Source of the DNA: Flavobacteriales bacterium
GTDB lineage: Bacteria > Bacteroidota > Bacteroidia > Flavobacteriales > BACL11
NCBI GenBank assembly: GCA_012960835.1
Contig: DUAL01000242.1
Coordinates: 1-13,764, forward strand
Reading direction: 5' to 3'
DNA: 13,764 bases
Every line of letters begins with the position of its first letter. Within the stretch, counting starts at the first letter, position 1. The notes beneath the pieces were generated by a model. It saw only the letters and a program-made list of their open reading frames with translations. It ran no database searches and was not told the DNA's origin. The translations under genes and the position numbers were made by a program. This document shows, piece after piece, positions 13,294 through 13,764 of this stretch.

Positions 13294-13764
13294 TTTAGCT
13301 GGGCTAATTTTTCTTTCATTCTCTTTACTGCTTCCATTAGTTTATCGTCAGCTGCTGCATAGGATATTCTGACACATTCAGGGTTACCAAAAGCAGTCCC
13401 AGAAACCAGTGCTACATGTGCTTTATTGAGCAAATACATACACAAATCATTTGCATTTTCTATTGTATTTTCTCCATCTTTTTTACCGAAATAATAAGAT
13501 ACATCCGGGAAAATATAAAAAGCACCTTTTGGGGTATTGCATTTTATTCCAGGAATTTCGTTTAATGCTTTAAGCATCATATCCCGCCTGCTTAAAAAAG
13601 TATTTTTCATCTTAGTAGTCACTGCTTTTGGTTCAGCTAACATGGCTGTTTCCCCAGCTTTTTGGGCAATAGCACAAGTAGCAGAAGTGATTTGACCTTG
13701 CACTTTATTACAGGCCTTTGCAATCCAAAGTGGAGCACCCATAAAACCTACTCTCCAACCCGTC
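13290..13764 (-). CDS. Class I/II aminotransferase (aspartate aminotransferase-like), C-terminal part
   Basis: The gene is cut by the right edge; its start lies outside. About 157 codons are visible, including seven (TGWRVGF) upstream of the first ATG at 13742. That ATG is therefore internal and not the start. TGWRVGFMGAP is the classic segment after the PLP-binding lysine of subgroup I-gamma aspartate aminotransferases, and its arginine contacts the cofactor phosphate. The C-terminal domain shows LSRRDMMLKALNEIPGI, the segment PKGAFYIFPD, and VSGTAFGNPECVRISYAA, where the arginine should bind the substrate alpha-carboxylate. The PLP lysine itself is off the window. Transamination of aspartate or a related amino acid is likely, but the donor and acceptor cannot be settled from the C-terminus. 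Its stop codon overlaps the rfaE1 start as ATGA, so it heads or continues the five-gene operon. Confidence 0.9.
   Translation of the reverse strand, partial: TGWRVGFMGAPLWIAKACNKVQGQITSATCAIAQKAGETAMLAEPKAVTTKMKNTFLSRRDMMLKALNEIPGIKCNTPKGAFYIFPDVSYYFGKKDGENTIENANDLCMYLLNKAHVALVSGTAFGNPECVRISYAAADDKLMEAVKRMKEKLAQLK

Noticed and set aside
1..13764. Search for an undescribed system, mobile element, CRISPR array, tRNA or rRNA
   Set aside because: Every sizeable stretch is filled by recognisable core genes in a compact layout. I saw no direct-repeat arrays, transposase or integrase sequence, cloverleaf, or long inverted repeats, and no change in base composition suggesting transfer.

Overview
The window is an AT-rich stretch of ordinary, almost gapless bacterial core genome. 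It comes from a member of the Bacteroidota, most likely Flavobacteriia or a close relative. The clues are a short primary sigma factor of 287 residues without region 1.1, a PorT component of the type IX secretion system next to the menaquinone methyltransferase gene, A-rich start regions with little Shine-Dalgarno sequence, and several matches to the phylum's TAnnTTTG -7 promoter element. I see no mobile element, CRISPR array, tRNA, rRNA or prophage signal. No gene-free stretch exceeds 300 bases; the longest is the 124-base divergent gap at 7362-7485.

Layout, left to right. (1) 69-1271 (+): a saccharopine/lysine-type NAD-dependent dehydrogenase homologue, ending in a 4-base convergent overlap with rpe. 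(2) 1268-5383 (-): a housekeeping cluster transcribed right to left, in order rpsO, pnp, rpoD, rpe. A perfect 11-bp hairpin separates rpsO from pnp, a GC-rich hairpin sits in the pnp-rpoD gap, and a textbook terminator follows rpoD. (3) 5471-7361 (-): class I fructose-bisphosphate aldolase followed after 16 bases by accD. (4) 7486-8226 (+): a TrmH/SpoU-family rRNA 2'-O-methyltransferase, divergent from the aldolase. (5) 8256-8504 (-): a small membrane-anchored zinc-ribbon-like protein. (6) 8597-13764 (-): a tightly packed five-gene run, in order class I aminotransferase (cut by the window edge), rfaE1 heptose kinase, an SLC12-type cation-chloride cotransporter homologue, ubiE/menG, porT. Every junction in this run is either an ATGA overlap or a directly abutting TAA-ATG.

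Functionally the window covers RNA synthesis and decay (RpoD, PNPase), translation (S15, rRNA methyltransferase), central carbon metabolism (Rpe, aldolase), the committed step of fatty acid synthesis (AccD), menaquinone synthesis (UbiE/MenG), and envelope biogenesis (heptose kinase, PorT). I found no convincing undescribed multi-gene system. The points most worth a second look are the transporter, which keeps residues that align with the Na+ and K+ sites of animal NKCC; the hairpins in the rpsO-pnp-rpoD gaps; the membrane zinc-ribbon protein with one cysteine apparently missing; and a class I aldolase paired with accD.
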